Assembly (NCBI GenBank): GCA_963843645.1
Contig: CAWJLE010000001.1
Location: 124,001-188,000 of the forward strand
From: CAWJLE01 sp963843645
Lineage (GTDB): Bacteria; Chloroflexota; Anaerolineae; DAOTYC01
DNA length: 64,000 nucleotides
Direction of reading: 5' to 3'
The notes beneath the pieces are model-generated. The model made no database searches. It was not told the DNA's origin and saw only the letters and a program-made list of their open reading frames with translations. Position numbers and translations under genes: made by a program. Shown here one piece after another: positions 36,797-46,397 of the stretch; positions within the stretch are counted from its first letter, which is position 1, and every line of letters begins with the position of its first letter.

Positions 36797-37906
36797 ATGC
36801 TGCCGAAGGAACGGGTGATCGCCGCACTCGAATTCAAGACGCCGGACCGGATTCCGATCGCCGAGACGGGGGTGGACTATCCCATCACCGAGGCGGCCCT
36901 GGGCCGGCCGACGCTGTACCGCGGCAAGTGGAAGGAATACACGGCCCTGTGGGAGGGCCGGCGCGACGAGTACGTCGAGTCCTGCAAGCGCGACGTCGTC
37001 GACCTGGCCCGCAAGTTCGAGCACGACGTCGTGCCGGCGTTCCTGGTGCCGCCGCGTGGCAAGCCACCCGAGCCGCCGGAGTTCCTCGCGCCGTACAAGT
37101 GGCGTCTGCCCGACGGCCGCGTCTTCGCCTATTCGCCGCAGAGCGAGGGTCACGCCTTCCTGCTCTCCAATCGCGACGTCGCCATGGAAGAGATCCAGGA
37201 CATTCCGCTCGATTTCGACGAATCCCAGCTGGAGCTGGTGCGGCACGTGGTCGAGGAGATGGGCGGCACGCACTTCATTCTGGGCCGCCCGGGCGACGGC
37301 ATCTTCCCGCTGGCCAAATATACGCTCGAATTCATGCTCGTGGGCATGATCGAGCGGCCGGAGGTCATCCGGAGGATCATCGAGGTGGAGACGCGCTACT
37401 GCATCGCCGTCAGCGAGATTCTGCTCGACGCGGGCTGCGACGCAGTGCTGCCGACCAGCGACGTAGCCGGCAACGACGGCCCCTTCATGTCACCCAGGAT
37501 GTTCCGGCAATTCCTGTTCCCCTGGCTCAAGGCCGAGTGCGACGCGGCGCACGCCAAAGGAAAGTATTTCGTCAAGCACACCGATGGCAAGACGTGGCCG
37601 CTGCTCGACATGTTCGTCGAGGCCGGGATCGACGGCTGGCACGGGATCCAGCCACGCATCGGAATGGCGCTGCCCGACCTGCAGGAGCGGTACGGCGGGC
37701 GGCTCTGCTTCTGGGGCGGCGTGGACGTCGACACGCTGATCGCCGGGACCGAGGAGCAGGTGGCGGACCAGGTCCGCGTCGCCTGCGAGAGCGCCCCGCC
37801 GGAGGGCGGCCTGGTGCTGGCCTGCGGCAACACGGTCATGGTGGGCGTGAAATATGGGCACTACCTCGCCATGCTGCGCGCCGCCGCGAGGTACGGCCGG
37901 CGTTGA
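36797..37906 (+). CDS. UroD/MtaA-superfamily protein 3
   Basis: 369 aa from ATG 36797 with AGGAGAG upstream. The open frame extends further left only through the minisatellite. Motifs: LPKERVIAALEFKTPDRIPI, HFILGRPGDGIFPLAKYTLE, GCDAVLPTSDVAGNDGPFMS, GKYFVKHTDGKTWPLLDMFV carrying the metal-ligand His, GRLCFWGGVDVDTL, and GGLVLACGNTVMVGVKYGHY. This is the standard UroD-like ending. It is the third paralogue and the best preserved with the one at 19759. Substrate unknown; methyl transfer or decarboxylation is the family theme. Confidence 0.85.
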   Translation: MLPKERVIAALEFKTPDRIPIAETGVDYPITEAALGRPTLYRGKWKEYTALWEGRRDEYVESCKRDVVDLARKFEHDVVPAFLVPPRGKPPEPPEFLAPYKWRLPDGRVFAYSPQSEGHAFLLSNRDVAMEEIQDIPLDFDESQLELVRHVVEEMGGTHFILGRPGDGIFPLAKYTLEFMLVGMIERPEVIRRIIEVETRYCIAVSEILLDAGCDAVLPTSDVAGNDGPFMSPRMFRQFLFPWLKAECDAAHAKGKYFVKHTDGKTWPLLDMFVEAGIDGWHGIQPRIGMALPDLQERYGGRLCFWGGVDVDTLIAGTEEQVADQVRVACESAPPEGGLVLACGNTVMVGVKYGHYLAMLRAAARYGRR

Positions 37907-37908
37907 CC

Positions 37909-37965
37909 TCTCAGCCGGCGTTGACCTCTCAGCCGGCGTCGACCTCTCTCCCGCCGGTCTCCGAC
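37909..37965. repeat. Three 18-bp direct repeats
   Basis: ttgacctctcagccggcg occurs twice, followed by a diverged third copy (tcgacctctctcccgccgg). It lies just downstream of the stop of the UroD-like gene. Confidence 0.7.
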
Positions 37966-38061
37966 CGCCCCTGAGAAGCGAGGCACCGGGTGAGGGCGGT
38001 CCGCGCCGGGCGCGACAGGTTCACACACGACGACTTTCGTCCAGACACGGAGGGCAGTTCC

Positions 38062-39059
38062 ATGACAAACCTCGCCACACTCGGTAAAGAGCGGGCACTG
38101 GCGCTGTATCGCCAGATGCTGATGATCCGGCGCTCCGAGGAACAACTGGTGAAGCTGTACGCCGCGGGGAAGATCTACGGCGCCTGCCACACCTACATCG
38201 GTGAAGAGGCCGTCGCCACCGGCGTGTGCGCCCACCTGCGCCACGACGACGTGGCATTCAGCACCCACCGGGGCCACGGCCACGCCCTGGCCAAGGGCGT
38301 GGCGCCGCGCGAGCTGATCGCCGAGCTGATGGGCCGCGCGACTGGCGTGTCCGGCGGACGTGGGGGCAGCATGCACCTGTTCAAGCCGGAGGTCGGCTTC
38401 ATGGGCTCCAGCGGCATCGTCGGGCCGAGCATCACCCTGGCGGCCAGGCGGGGGCTACACCGCCAGGCTGCTCAAGACCGACCGCGTGGCGGTGGCCTTC
38501 TTCGGCGACGGCGCGGTCAACAACGGCTCGTTCCACGAGGGGATCAACCTGGCCACGGTGTGGGGGCTGCCGGTCCTGTTCGTGTGTGAGAACAACCTGT
38601 ACGCCACCGAGGTCGCCTTTGCCAAAGCCACGCGGCACCCCGAAGTGGCCTCGCGGGCGCGCGCGTACGGCCTGCCCGGCGTGGAGGTCGACGGCAACGA
38701 CGTGGCGGCGGTGTACGAGGCGGCGGGCGAAGCGGTCCGCCGGGCGCGGTCCGGCGAGGGCCCGACGCTGCTGGAATGCCGGACGTATCGCATCCGGCCC
38801 CATTCGGAGGGCATGCGCGACGCCGGATACCGGACGGCCGGGGAGATCCTCGAATGGAAGGCCCGCTGCCCGATCCAGCGATTCGAGAAACGGCTGGTGG
38901 AAGCCGGTCTGGGCGGACAGGCGGACTTCGACCGAGATCGAGGCCGAGATCAGCGCGCTGGTCGCGGAGGCCGTCGAGTTCGCGGAGAGCAGCCCCTGGC
39001 CCGACCCGGCGACGATCGCGGACTACGTTTACGCCACCACAGGAGGCCACCATGCGTGA
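38062..39059 (+). pseudogene. 2-oxoacid/acetoin dehydrogenase E1 alpha subunit, copy A, two frameshifts
   Basis: ATG 38062, GGAGGG upstream. N-terminal part: RQMLMIRRSEEQLVKLYAAG, YIGEEAVATGVCAHL, RGHGHALAKGVAP. The frame breaks at about 38445 (ggcgggggc). The middle holds the ThDP motif VAFFGDGAVNNGSFHEGINL. A second break at about 38925 leads to TEIEAEISALVAEAVEFAES and the stop at 39057-39059. Bridged length is about 333 aa, as in AcoA/PdhA. An intact paralogue is at 52055-53050. It overlaps the E1 beta start by 8 nt. Confidence 0.8.
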
Positions 39060-40030
39060 GATGAGCTACGTAGACGCCGCCCGCGAGGGCCTGGCGGAGG
39101 AGATGGCCCGCGACCCCTCCATCTTCGTCGTGGGCGAAGGCGTGGGCCCGCGCGGGGGCAACTTCAACACCACCGTGGGCCTGTACGACCTGTACGGGCC
39201 GGAGCGCCTGCGCGACACGCCGATCAGCGAGCGGGGGTTCACCGCCCTGTGCACCGGCGCCGCGGCTACCGGCTCGCGGCCGGTGGTCGACTTCATGTTC
39301 ATCGACTTTCTCACGGACGCCTTCGGCGACCTGCTGAACCAGACGGCCAAGCTGCGCTGGATGAGCGGCGGGCGGCTGAAAGTGCCCATCGTGCTGCGCG
39401 GCTGCGTCGGCGCCGTCAATGCCAACGCCGCCCATCACTCCGGCAACTACTATCCCCTGTTCATGCACATTCCCGGCTTCCGCGTGGCCGTGCCGGCGAC
39501 GCCCGCCGACGCCAAGGGCCTGCTCAAGACCGCCCTGCGCTGCGACGATCCGGTGCTGTTCCTGGAGCACAAGGGCCTGCTGACCCTGCGAGGGGCCGCG
39601 TGCCGGACGGCGAGCACCTGGTCCCGTTCGGCCAGGCGGCGGTGGCCCGCGAGGGCCGCGACGTGACGATCGTCGCCATCGCGCTGATGGTCCCGACGGC
39701 GCTGCAGGCCGCAGAGGGGCTGGCCGGCGAAGGCGTCTCGGTGGAGGTCATCGACCCGCGCACGCTGGCCCCGCTGGACATCGACACGATCCTGGCGTCG
39801 CGTGCACAAGACCGGCCGGCTGCTGGTGGTGGACGAGGACTTTGCGCCCTGCGGCGCCGCCGCCGAGATCGCCACGCAGGTCATGGAGCGGGCCTTCGAC
39901 GACCTGGATGCGCCGGTGCAGCGGCTGAACGGCGTTTTCGCGCCGACGCCCTTCAGCCCGGCGTTCAAGAACGTCGTGCCCCGACGCGGCGTCGATCGCC
40001 CAGGCCGTGCGCGACCTGATGGCCGAGTGA
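39052..40030 (+). pseudogene. 2-oxoacid/acetoin dehydrogenase E1 beta subunit, copy A, about three frameshifts
   Basis: ATG 39052, AGGAGG upstream, overlapping the E1 alpha stop. Reads REMSYVDAAREGLAEEMARD, FTALCTGAAATGSRPVVDFM, GNYYPLFMHIPGFRVAVPAT up to about 39595. Then VPDGEHLVPFGQAAVAREGR, then from about 39800 GRLLVVDEDFAPCGAAAEIA. The frame changes again near 39980 to end SIAQAVRDLMAE at 40030. Bridged length is about 326 aa, matching the intact paralogue at 50975-51970. Confidence 0.8.
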
Positions 40031-40044
40031 GTCAGGAGGCAATC

Positions 40045-41281
40045 ATGCCCTTCGAAGTGGTCATGCCCCGACTGGGATGGAGCATGGAACAAGGCATCCT
40101 GGTCAAATGGCACAAGCAGGACGGGGAGCACGGTCCAGGTGGGCGACATCCTGTTCACAGTAGAGGCGGACAAGGCCAACCAGGAAGTCGAGGCGCTGGA
40201 GAGCGGCATCCTCCGCATCCCGCCCGACTCGCCGGCCCCCGGCTCCGTCATCGCCGTGGGCACGCTGCTGGGCTACCTGCTGCAACCCGGCGAAGCTGAG
40301 CCGGCGCCCGCTGCCGCGCGCGAACCGGCCCCCGCGACGCCCACCGACTGCGGTCGCCGCGCCACCCCCACCGGCTCCCGTCGCCGCTCCACCAACTGCG
40401 GTCGTTGCAGCGAGCCCGGCGCGGGTCGCAACCGAAGCGCCCGCGATCAGCCCCCGCGCGCGGCGAGTGGCCCGGGAGCTGGGCGTGGAGTGGGTAGTGC
40501 TGCACGGGAGCGGCCGCACCGGCCGCATCGTCGAGCGCGACGTCCGCCGGGCGGCCGAGGCGGTGGCCGCGGCCGCCGGCGCGACCGCCGGCCGGCGCTT
40601 ACAGCCCCACCGCCGTCACGCTGACGACCGAGGCCGACGCGACGGAGTGGGTCCGGCTGCGCGGGCGGCTCCCGGCCGACGTGTCCGACGACGACCTGTG
40701 GATCCACGTGCTGGGCCAGGCGCTCGCCGAGCATCCGGCCATGAACGCGCGATGGAAGGCGACGTCATCGTGCAATCCACGGCGGTGAACGTGGCGTGGT
40801 CGTGGAGACCCCGCAGGGCCTGGTGATGCCGGTGCTGCGCGACGTCCAGGCCAAGCCGCTGCTGCAGATCGCGCGCGAGTCGGCAGCGCTGATCGAGGCG
40901 GCGCGCACTGGACACCTCGACGCCGGCGGACCTGCGAGGGCGGCACGTTCACGCTGACCAACCTGGGCGCGTACGGCATCGACGCCTTCACGCCGATCCT
41001 GGATCCGCCTGAGTGCGCCGTGCTGGGGGTGGGATCAGACTCCGAAGTTCAGACTTCTGAAGTTTTGGAAACTCCCAACAGAGGCCGCTGGGCTATGTCG
41101 GAAGTTTTCGGGCACGACTTCCGAAGTTTTGAAAACTTCGGAAGTCTCGGCACGTCACACGGTGTTTCTCAGCCTGTCCTTCGACCGCCGGCTGGCGGTG
41201 GAGCGCGAGGCAACCGGGGCGCGCTTCCTGCAGCGCGTCAGGCAGTACGTGGAACAGCCGTATTTGCTGCTGATGGGGTGA
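40045..41281 (+). pseudogene. 2-oxoacid dehydrogenase E2 (acyltransferase), copy A, multiply disrupted
   Basis: ATG 40045 with AGGAGG starts VMPRLGWSMEQGILVKWHKQ. After a frameshift near 40130 the lipoyl lysine lies in VEADKANQEVEAL. Fragments in changing frames continue: RVARELGVEWVVLHGSGRTG, VRLRGRLPADVSDDDLWIHV, GLVMPVLRDVQAKPLLQIAR, GTFTLTNLGAYGIDAFTPIL. A palindromic repeat (41039-41150) is inserted after VLGVG. The end reads LSLSFDRRLAVEREATGARF, so the catalytic HxxxDG motif is gone. This is real sequence divergence beyond indels. Compare the intact E2 at 49756-50961. Confidence 0.8.
41039..41150. repeat. ACTTCCGAAGT palindromes inserted in the E2 coding region
   Basis: Several copies: ccgaagttcagacttctgaagttttgg, a longer element cccaacagaggccgctgggctatgtcgga, and a hairpin acttccgaagttttgaaaacttcggaagt. 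They replace about 20 codons expected between VLGVG and the final beta strand of E2. One frame stays open through them. Confidence 0.8.
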
Positions 41282-41307
41282 ACGCCACCACCGAAAGGAG
41301 CCTCTCC

Positions 41308-42300
41308 ATGACTCAGCTCAAACTGGTGATCACCGATTTCACCGAGCCCGAGAACCAGTACGAACAAGAGGAGCTTCTGGCCTCCGGGCTCGACGTTCGA
41401 GCTCGTGCGCCTCAACACGCGCTCGGCGGACGAACTCATCCCACAACTGGGCGACGCCGACGGGCTGCTGGTGCAGTTCGCCGACATCAACCGCCGGGTC
41501 ATCGAGTCCCTGGCACGATGCCGGGTGATCTCCCGTTACGGGATCGGGGTGGACATGGTCGACCTGGAGGCAGCGACGGAGGCCGGCATCCCCGTGTGCA
41601 ACGTGCCCGACTTCTGCATGGACGAGGTCAGCACGCACGACCCTCGGCTTCGTGCTGAACCTCAACCGCCACATCCTCGCCCATCACCTCCACGTGCGGT
41701 CCGGCAAGTGGGCGCCGGCGCCCGGCCAGGCGCCCGCGCGGCTGGCGGGCCAGGTACTGGGCGTGGTGGGCCTGGGCAACATCGGCAGCGTCGTCGCGCG
41801 TAAGGCGGCCTGCCTGGGCCTGAAGGTGATCGCCAGCGATCCGTTCGTCGTCGCCGGAGCGGGCCGCCGAGCTGGGCGTGGAGCTGGTCCCGCTGACCGA
41901 GCTGCTTCGACGGGCGGATTACGTCACGCTGCACTGCCCGCTCGTGGCGGAGACGCGCCACCTCATCGGTGCAGCCCAACTGGCGCTGATGAAGCCGTCC
42001 GCGTACCTGATCAACATGGCCCGCGGGCCGATCGTGGACCAGGACGCGCTGTACCACGCGCTGGTGGAGCGGAGCATCGCCGGCGCGGCGCTCGACGTCC
42101 TGGCGCAGGAGCCGCCCGCGCCGGACGATCCGCTGCTGCAGCTGGACAACGTGCTCATCACGCCGCACACGTCGAGCTGGTCGGCGGAGTCCATCGTCCA
42201 GCTCCGCCGCGATACCGCGCGCAACGCCGTCGACGTGTTCCAGGGCCGCGCCCCACGATCGATCGTGAACCGGCGGGGGCTGGAAGCGCGGGGAGCGTAG
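41308..42300 (+). pseudogene. D-2-hydroxyacid (phosphoglycerate-type) dehydrogenase, three frameshifts
   Basis: ATG 41308 with AAAGGAG upstream. Segments: LKLVITDFTEPENQYEQEEL; then RVISRYGIGVDMVDLEAATE; then GQVLGVVGLGNIGSVVARKA (GxGxxG); then RADYVTLHCPLVAETRHLIG, INMARGPIVDQDALYHALVE, the Glu in AQEPPAPDDPLLQ and the His in ITPHTSSWSAE. Catalytic Arg, Glu and His are present. Breaks fall at about 41395, 41640 and 41865. Bridged length is about 330 aa. It is the last gene of the plus-strand operon. Confidence 0.8.
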
Positions 42301-42309
42301 TGGCGACTT

Positions 42310-42462
42310 AGACGCTCGCTGTGGGGGCGGGCCATCCACGAATCGAACACGAATACACGAATAACGACCAGTCCGTGCATTCGCGGCGCCATGGGACGCG
42401 GCAGGTCGTATCCGTGTATTCGTGTTCGATTCGTGGATGGCCCGCCCCCACAGCGAGCGTCT
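42310..42462. terminator. Long hairpin between convergent operons (ACGAATACACGAATA family)
   Basis: Perfect 48-nt arms at 42310-42357 and 42415-42462. The inner cacgaatacacgaata is shared with the centre of the IS110 palindrome (10386-10464). The outer agacgctcgctgtgggggcgggcc is locus-specific. The right arm abuts the stop codon of the kinase (42463-42465), and the left arm starts 10 nt after the dehydrogenase stop. A bidirectional terminator role is likely. Confidence 0.7.
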
Positions 42463-43873
42463 CTATACCACCTCCACAGTCCGCCCATAAACGGCCTGGC
42501 CTTCCAGGCAGCTCGCGGCGCGGCCGGCGGAGACGAGCGCGATGGTCCGCAGGCCAAGCAGCGATTCGTCGATGTCGCACGCGGGCCAGACGTCGTAGCC
42601 GGACGTTGCGGCCAGGACGCCGGCCAGGAGCGGCAGCCGGCGCGGCAGGCCGCCGCTGAGCACGCACCGGACGGCTTCGTGGCGCGGATCGAACAGCCGG
42701 ATGACGTCGGGATACTGCGCGACCCAGCATTTGAACAACGAAGCCAGGTAGTTCTTCAGAGTGAACGCGCCGTCGGCGATGCCGCCGATTCGGCCGCCGC
42801 CTCGATAGTTCCACGCGCTGCCGAACACCGCCAGGTCGAAATCGAGCGTCCCCTGTGCGAGGTCGGCCTCCGTCAGGCCGGCCAGCAGGCCCCAGAAGTC
42901 GCCCTCAGCCGCGGCGGAACGCGCCGCCTCCTCCAGCAGGCCGACGAAGTTCGCCAGGGCGCGGCCGGCGGGGATGCGCGTGACGACCGGCAGCAGGCGG
43001 TCGTCGAAGTAGGGCCGCAGCTCGAACTCGACGCCCGTCTCCTCAGGCCGCCCGGACACGCCGTCGATCACCGCCACCTGAGAGCCGGTGCCCATGTTGA
43101 GGGAGATCGTCTGCCGGGGCACGTTGCAGGCGCCCAGCACCGAGCACTGGTGGTCGCCGACGCCGACGTAGATGGGGATGCGCCGCTCCCCCGTGTGCCA
43201 GTATCCGGAGACCGTTCCGGTCGGCGCGATGGGGTTGAACGCGCAGCGCACGCCGGTCAGGTCCGCGACGAACGCGGTGAGGTCGTCGGACGTGGCGCCC
43301 GCGCGGACGTCGTAGAAGGCGAGGCAGTGCTGCATGGTATCGTGCGCGACGTGCGTGGAGTCGCCGGAACACAGCGCCAGCCACTCCGGCAGGGCCACGA
43401 TCCGGGCGCCGGGCGGCAGCCGCCCAGCCGGCCCAGGTGGGCCACGTTCATCAGCGGCAGGTTAGGACCGGGCCGCCAGCCGGTGATCCGGTGGAAGTCG
43501 CGGCCCAGCCGGTCGCGGACCAGGTCGAAGGTGGCGATCCCATCCACGGCGTCCAGCGAGCGCTCGTCCTTCCAGCTCAGTAGTTGCTCGCCGGAGCGTC
43601 GTGCTCGTCGAGCACGAGGAAACCGTTCTGCTCGCTGCACAGCGCAATGCCCGTGAACGCGATGCCCATCTTGTTGAAGTAGAGGTCGCACACGGACTGG
43701 AACCGGTCGGTGAGGGCGACCGGCGACACCTCGTAGCGGCGCGGGGCGTCCCCGCACTTCGGGAGCGACGGGAAGCTCCGCACGTGGGCGAAGCGGCCGG
43801 TGTCGAGGTCCACCATCGCCGTCTTCAGGCTGGTCGTGCCGAAGTCCATCAGCAGGAAACGGGTTGCGTCCAT
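42463..43873 (-). pseudogene. FGGY-family carbohydrate kinase, two frameshifts
   Basis: ATG 43873 with AAGGAGAG upstream. The N-terminus reads TRFLLMDFGTTSLKTAMVDL, the FGGY phosphate loop, and GIALCSEQNGFLVLDEHDAP. It breaks at about 43580, continues YLSWKDERSLDAVDG and FHRITGWRPGPNLPLMNVAH, and breaks again at about 43425. The rest is intact: VGVGDHQCSVLGACNVPRQT, LNMGTGSQVAVIDG, VLSGGLPRRLPLLAGVLAAT. Bridged length is about 470 aa. It probably phosphorylates a ketose or sugar acid. It is the last gene of the minus-strand operon. Confidence 0.8.
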
Positions 43874-43948
43874 CGGCGATCGCTCTCCTTGCTCCCCCAT
43901 GACGCGTGCGGACAGCACTACGCGACGACCGTCGTCCTGGGGACGAGC

Positions 43949-44116
43949 GGCGCCCTCGACTTATGTCACCCTGAGGGAGCGTCGTGTGCGACCGAGGGGT
44001 CTCGCGCGCGAGAAAGGATGTCCCCGGCGGTGCGATTAGCGATGTCCTTTTTCGCGCGCGAGACCCCTCGGTCGCACACGACGCTCCCTCAGGGTGACAT
44101 AAGTCGAGGGCGCCGC
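43949..44116. repeat. CACCCTGAGG hairpin family, copy 4
   Basis: Arms about 43949-44013 and 44052-44116. The core gtcaccctgagggagcgtcg and gaccgaggggtctcgcgcgc is shared with copies 1-3. The outer cggcgccctcgacttat is unique and mirrored. It lies between the kinase and DapA-type genes. Confidence 0.9.
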
Positions 44117-44160
44117 GTGGGCGGCGGTTCCCGCGGGACAACGATGCCCCGCCCCCCAGC

Positions 44161-45112
44161 CTACCTCTTCCGCTGCGCGGTCATCTCGTCGATGGCGCGT
44201 TTCTGCACGGGGCCGGTGGGCTCCAGGGGCGACATTGGCTTGCCGGAGCCCATGCCCAGGGTCGACATGGCGTACTTGATCCCGGCCAGCCAGGACACGC
44301 CGCCCAGGACGAGCCGCTCGCGCAGGAACATGATCCGCTCCTGCATGCGGCGGAGTGTCTCCAGGTCGCCGGAGCACGCTGCGTCGTAGGCGCGGATGAA
44401 GGTCACCGGCTCGTAGTTGGCGGACACCGGGACGATGCCGCTGGCGCCGGCGAGCAACGCGTCTGCGATGGTCACCTCGTCCCCCAGCAGCAGCTTCAGG
44501 CCGAGGTCCTTGCCCGCCGCGAGCAGACGGCTGAAGTAGGCGTAGTCCAGCGAGCTTTCCTTGCAGTACTCGATCCAGCCGCGCTTCACCATGTCGCAGA
44601 CGGTCTCCACGGCAATCGTCGAGCCGACGCAGCTGGGAATGTTGTACGCCATCATATTCATGCCGTCGCCGTACTCGCGGCACTCGCCGAACAGCCGCAA
44701 GTGCTCGGTCGGGGCTCTGCACATTCAGGTAGAACGTGGGGGCCACGACGTACCAGTCGTAGCCGATCTCACGCAGCACGGCGATCTTGTCCTTCATCTT
44801 GCGCGTCGACGAGTCCATGACGCCGCCCAGCAGCGCGGTCTCGCCCCCGGTCTCGTCGAACCCGATCTCCATCATCCGGGTCCACTCACCCATGGTGAAC
44901 AGGGGGCCTTCTCCGGCCGACCCACCTACGAACAATCCGTGCACCCCGGCGTCGATCAGGTAGCGCAGGACCGCTCTGAAGGCGGCTTCATCCACCCGGT
45001 CTTCGTCATCCACCGGCGTGACGACTGGAACGACAAGGCCGTGCAGCTCACGAGAGACTTCCGACACAGCCCAGCGGTCTGTGTCGGAAGTCTGATGCTC
45101 ATTTGATCTCAC
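44161..45112 (-). pseudogene. DapA/KDG-aldolase-family lyase, frameshifted, with a repeat-encoded N-terminus
   Basis: The start is GTG 45112, overlapping the upstream stop as GTGA, with AAGGAG inside the upstream gene. Codons 7-19 come from a 39-bp palindrome (45055-45093). Then LHGLVVPVVTPVDDEDRVDE, FVGGSAGEGPLFTMGEW. One extra C near 44710 breaks the frame. The remainder has MAYNIPSCVGSTIAVETVCD (Tyr), EYCKESSLDYAYF (Schiff-base Lys), LLGDEVTIADALLAGASGIV. Bridged length is about 316 aa. The family cleaves or forms 2-keto-3-deoxy sugar acids or related compounds. Confidence 0.8.
45055..45093. repeat. 39-bp palindrome inside the DapA-type gene
   Basis: agacttccgacacag and ctgtgtcggaagtct are perfect arms around cccagcggt. 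Length 39 keeps the reading frame. Related elements are in the E2 copy-A gene (about 41072-41098) and at about 36225-36258. Confidence 0.85.
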
Positions 45113-46173
45113 TCTATGATCTCCTTTATGTCCATTCCGACGTCCTCAGCTAACCCCGTGAGGTTTATGATTACGTGCTCAGGCAAGAGCATCCCCTGCT
45201 TCAGCGCCTGCTCACGTCTCTCCCACTCCATTTCACCCGGCAGATAGATCCGCTCGGCACCTTTGGCCTTGGGCGCGGCCTTGATCTCGCGGATCATGCG
45301 GTCCATCCGCGCCTTGAACTCGCCGACCGGCATCATGCGGCCCACGTCGATGGCGATGAACGCGTGGCCTTCGTTCGTGGGCTCGGGCGTGTCCTCGACC
45401 CAGCTCTTCACCTCGCTCATGATCGCCGCGCCGGTCAGCACGCCGGTCAGGACCTCCACGAAGACCGCCAGGCCGTATCCCTTGTGGCCGGCCATGGGGA
45501 GCAGCGCGCCGTGTTCCGGATACGCGCTGGGATCGGTGGTGGGCACGCCGTCGTCGTCGACCAGCCAGGTCTCGGGGATCGTCTTACCGGTCGCCCTGGC
45601 GGCCATGACCTTCGTGGCGGCCACGGTGCTGGTCGCGATGTCGAGCCAGACGGGCTTCTCCTCGCCGGCCGGCACGGCGTAGGCGAACGGATTGGTGCCC
45701 AGGACTCTGCCGCGCGCCCCGGGGATCGTCATGCACGGGTCGACGTTGCACATGCTCAGCCCGATCATGTCCGACTGCGCGGCCATGACGGCGTAGTAGC
45801 CCGCCGCGCCGAAATGGCTGCTGTGCTTCACGCCGACGTAGGCGATGCCCGCTTCCCGCGCCTTGGCAATGGCCAGACTCATGGCCTCCCAGGATGAGCG
45901 CATCGGCATGGCATAGTGGCCGTCGATGGCGGCCCAGGCCGGACCTTGGGCCACGACTTCCGGCGCAGCCTCGGGATTCAGTCGCCCCTGGCGGACGTTC
46001 TTCATGAGCCCGCGGATCTGCCGCGTGCCGTGGGTGTGAACGCCCCAGGTATCGGTCGTCGTCAGGATCTGTGCCGTGATGCGGGCATCGTCATCTCGCA
46101 GCCCACACCGGCGCATCGCCTCAATGCAGAACCATTCCAGGTCTTTCGGGTGCACCCTCCCGCCAGCCGCCAT
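45109..46173 (-). CDS. Malate/L-lactate dehydrogenase-family (Ldh_2/YlbC type) oxidoreductase
   Basis: 354 aa from ATG 46173 with AAAGGAGAAAG upstream. Motifs of the Ldh_2 family: DTWGVHTHGTRQIRG (catalytic-type His), AYVGVKHSSHFGAAGYYAVM, GTNPFAYAVPAGEEKPVWLD, GHKGYGLAVFVEVLTGVLTG. Relatives oxidise or reduce 2-hydroxy acids such as malate, L-lactate, ureidoglycolate or 2,3-diketo-L-gulonate with NAD(P). The stop overlaps the start of the DapA-type gene by 4 nt. By context a sugar-derived 2-hydroxy acid is likely. Confidence 0.9.
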   Translation of the reverse strand: MAAGGRVHPKDLEWFCIEAMRRCGLRDDDARITAQILTTTDTWGVHTHGTRQIRGLMKNVRQGRLNPEAAPEVVAQGPAWAAIDGHYAMPMRSSWEAMSLAIAKAREAGIAYVGVKHSSHFGAAGYYAVMAAQSDMIGLSMCNVDPCMTIPGARGRVLGTNPFAYAVPAGEEKPVWLDIATSTVAATKVMAARATGKTIPETWLVDDDGVPTTDPSAYPEHGALLPMAGHKGYGLAVFVEVLTGVLTGAAIMSEVKSWVEDTPEPTNEGHAFIAIDVGRMMPVGEFKARMDRMIREIKAAPKAKGAERIYLPGEMEWERREQALKQGMLLPEHVIINLTGLAEDVGMDIKEIIE

Positions 46174-46225
46174 CGTCTTTCTCCTTTCGCCGTTCTACCA
46201 TGAACAGATGAAGGGAAACAAGGCT

Positions 46226-46384
46226 ATCCACGAAGGACACGAAGGGACACGAAGAAAAAACACATTGGAGGAAAAGAACCAGGAAGGCCAATGCCCTCAC
46301 CCCGACAGTATTTGTGGTCTCTCGGGGAAAGAACTGCCTGTTCTGCCCCGTCTCTCTTCGCGTTCCTTCGTGCCCTTCGTGGAT
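46226..46384. repeat. Interspersed hairpin, ACGAAGG family, copy 2
   Basis: 29-nt arms 46226-46254 and 46356-46384 (atccacgaaggacacgaaggg), same core as 20967-21094. It lies in the gap between the Ldh_2 and SDR genes. Confidence 0.85.
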
Positions 46385-46397
46385 GGAAATAACGTTG

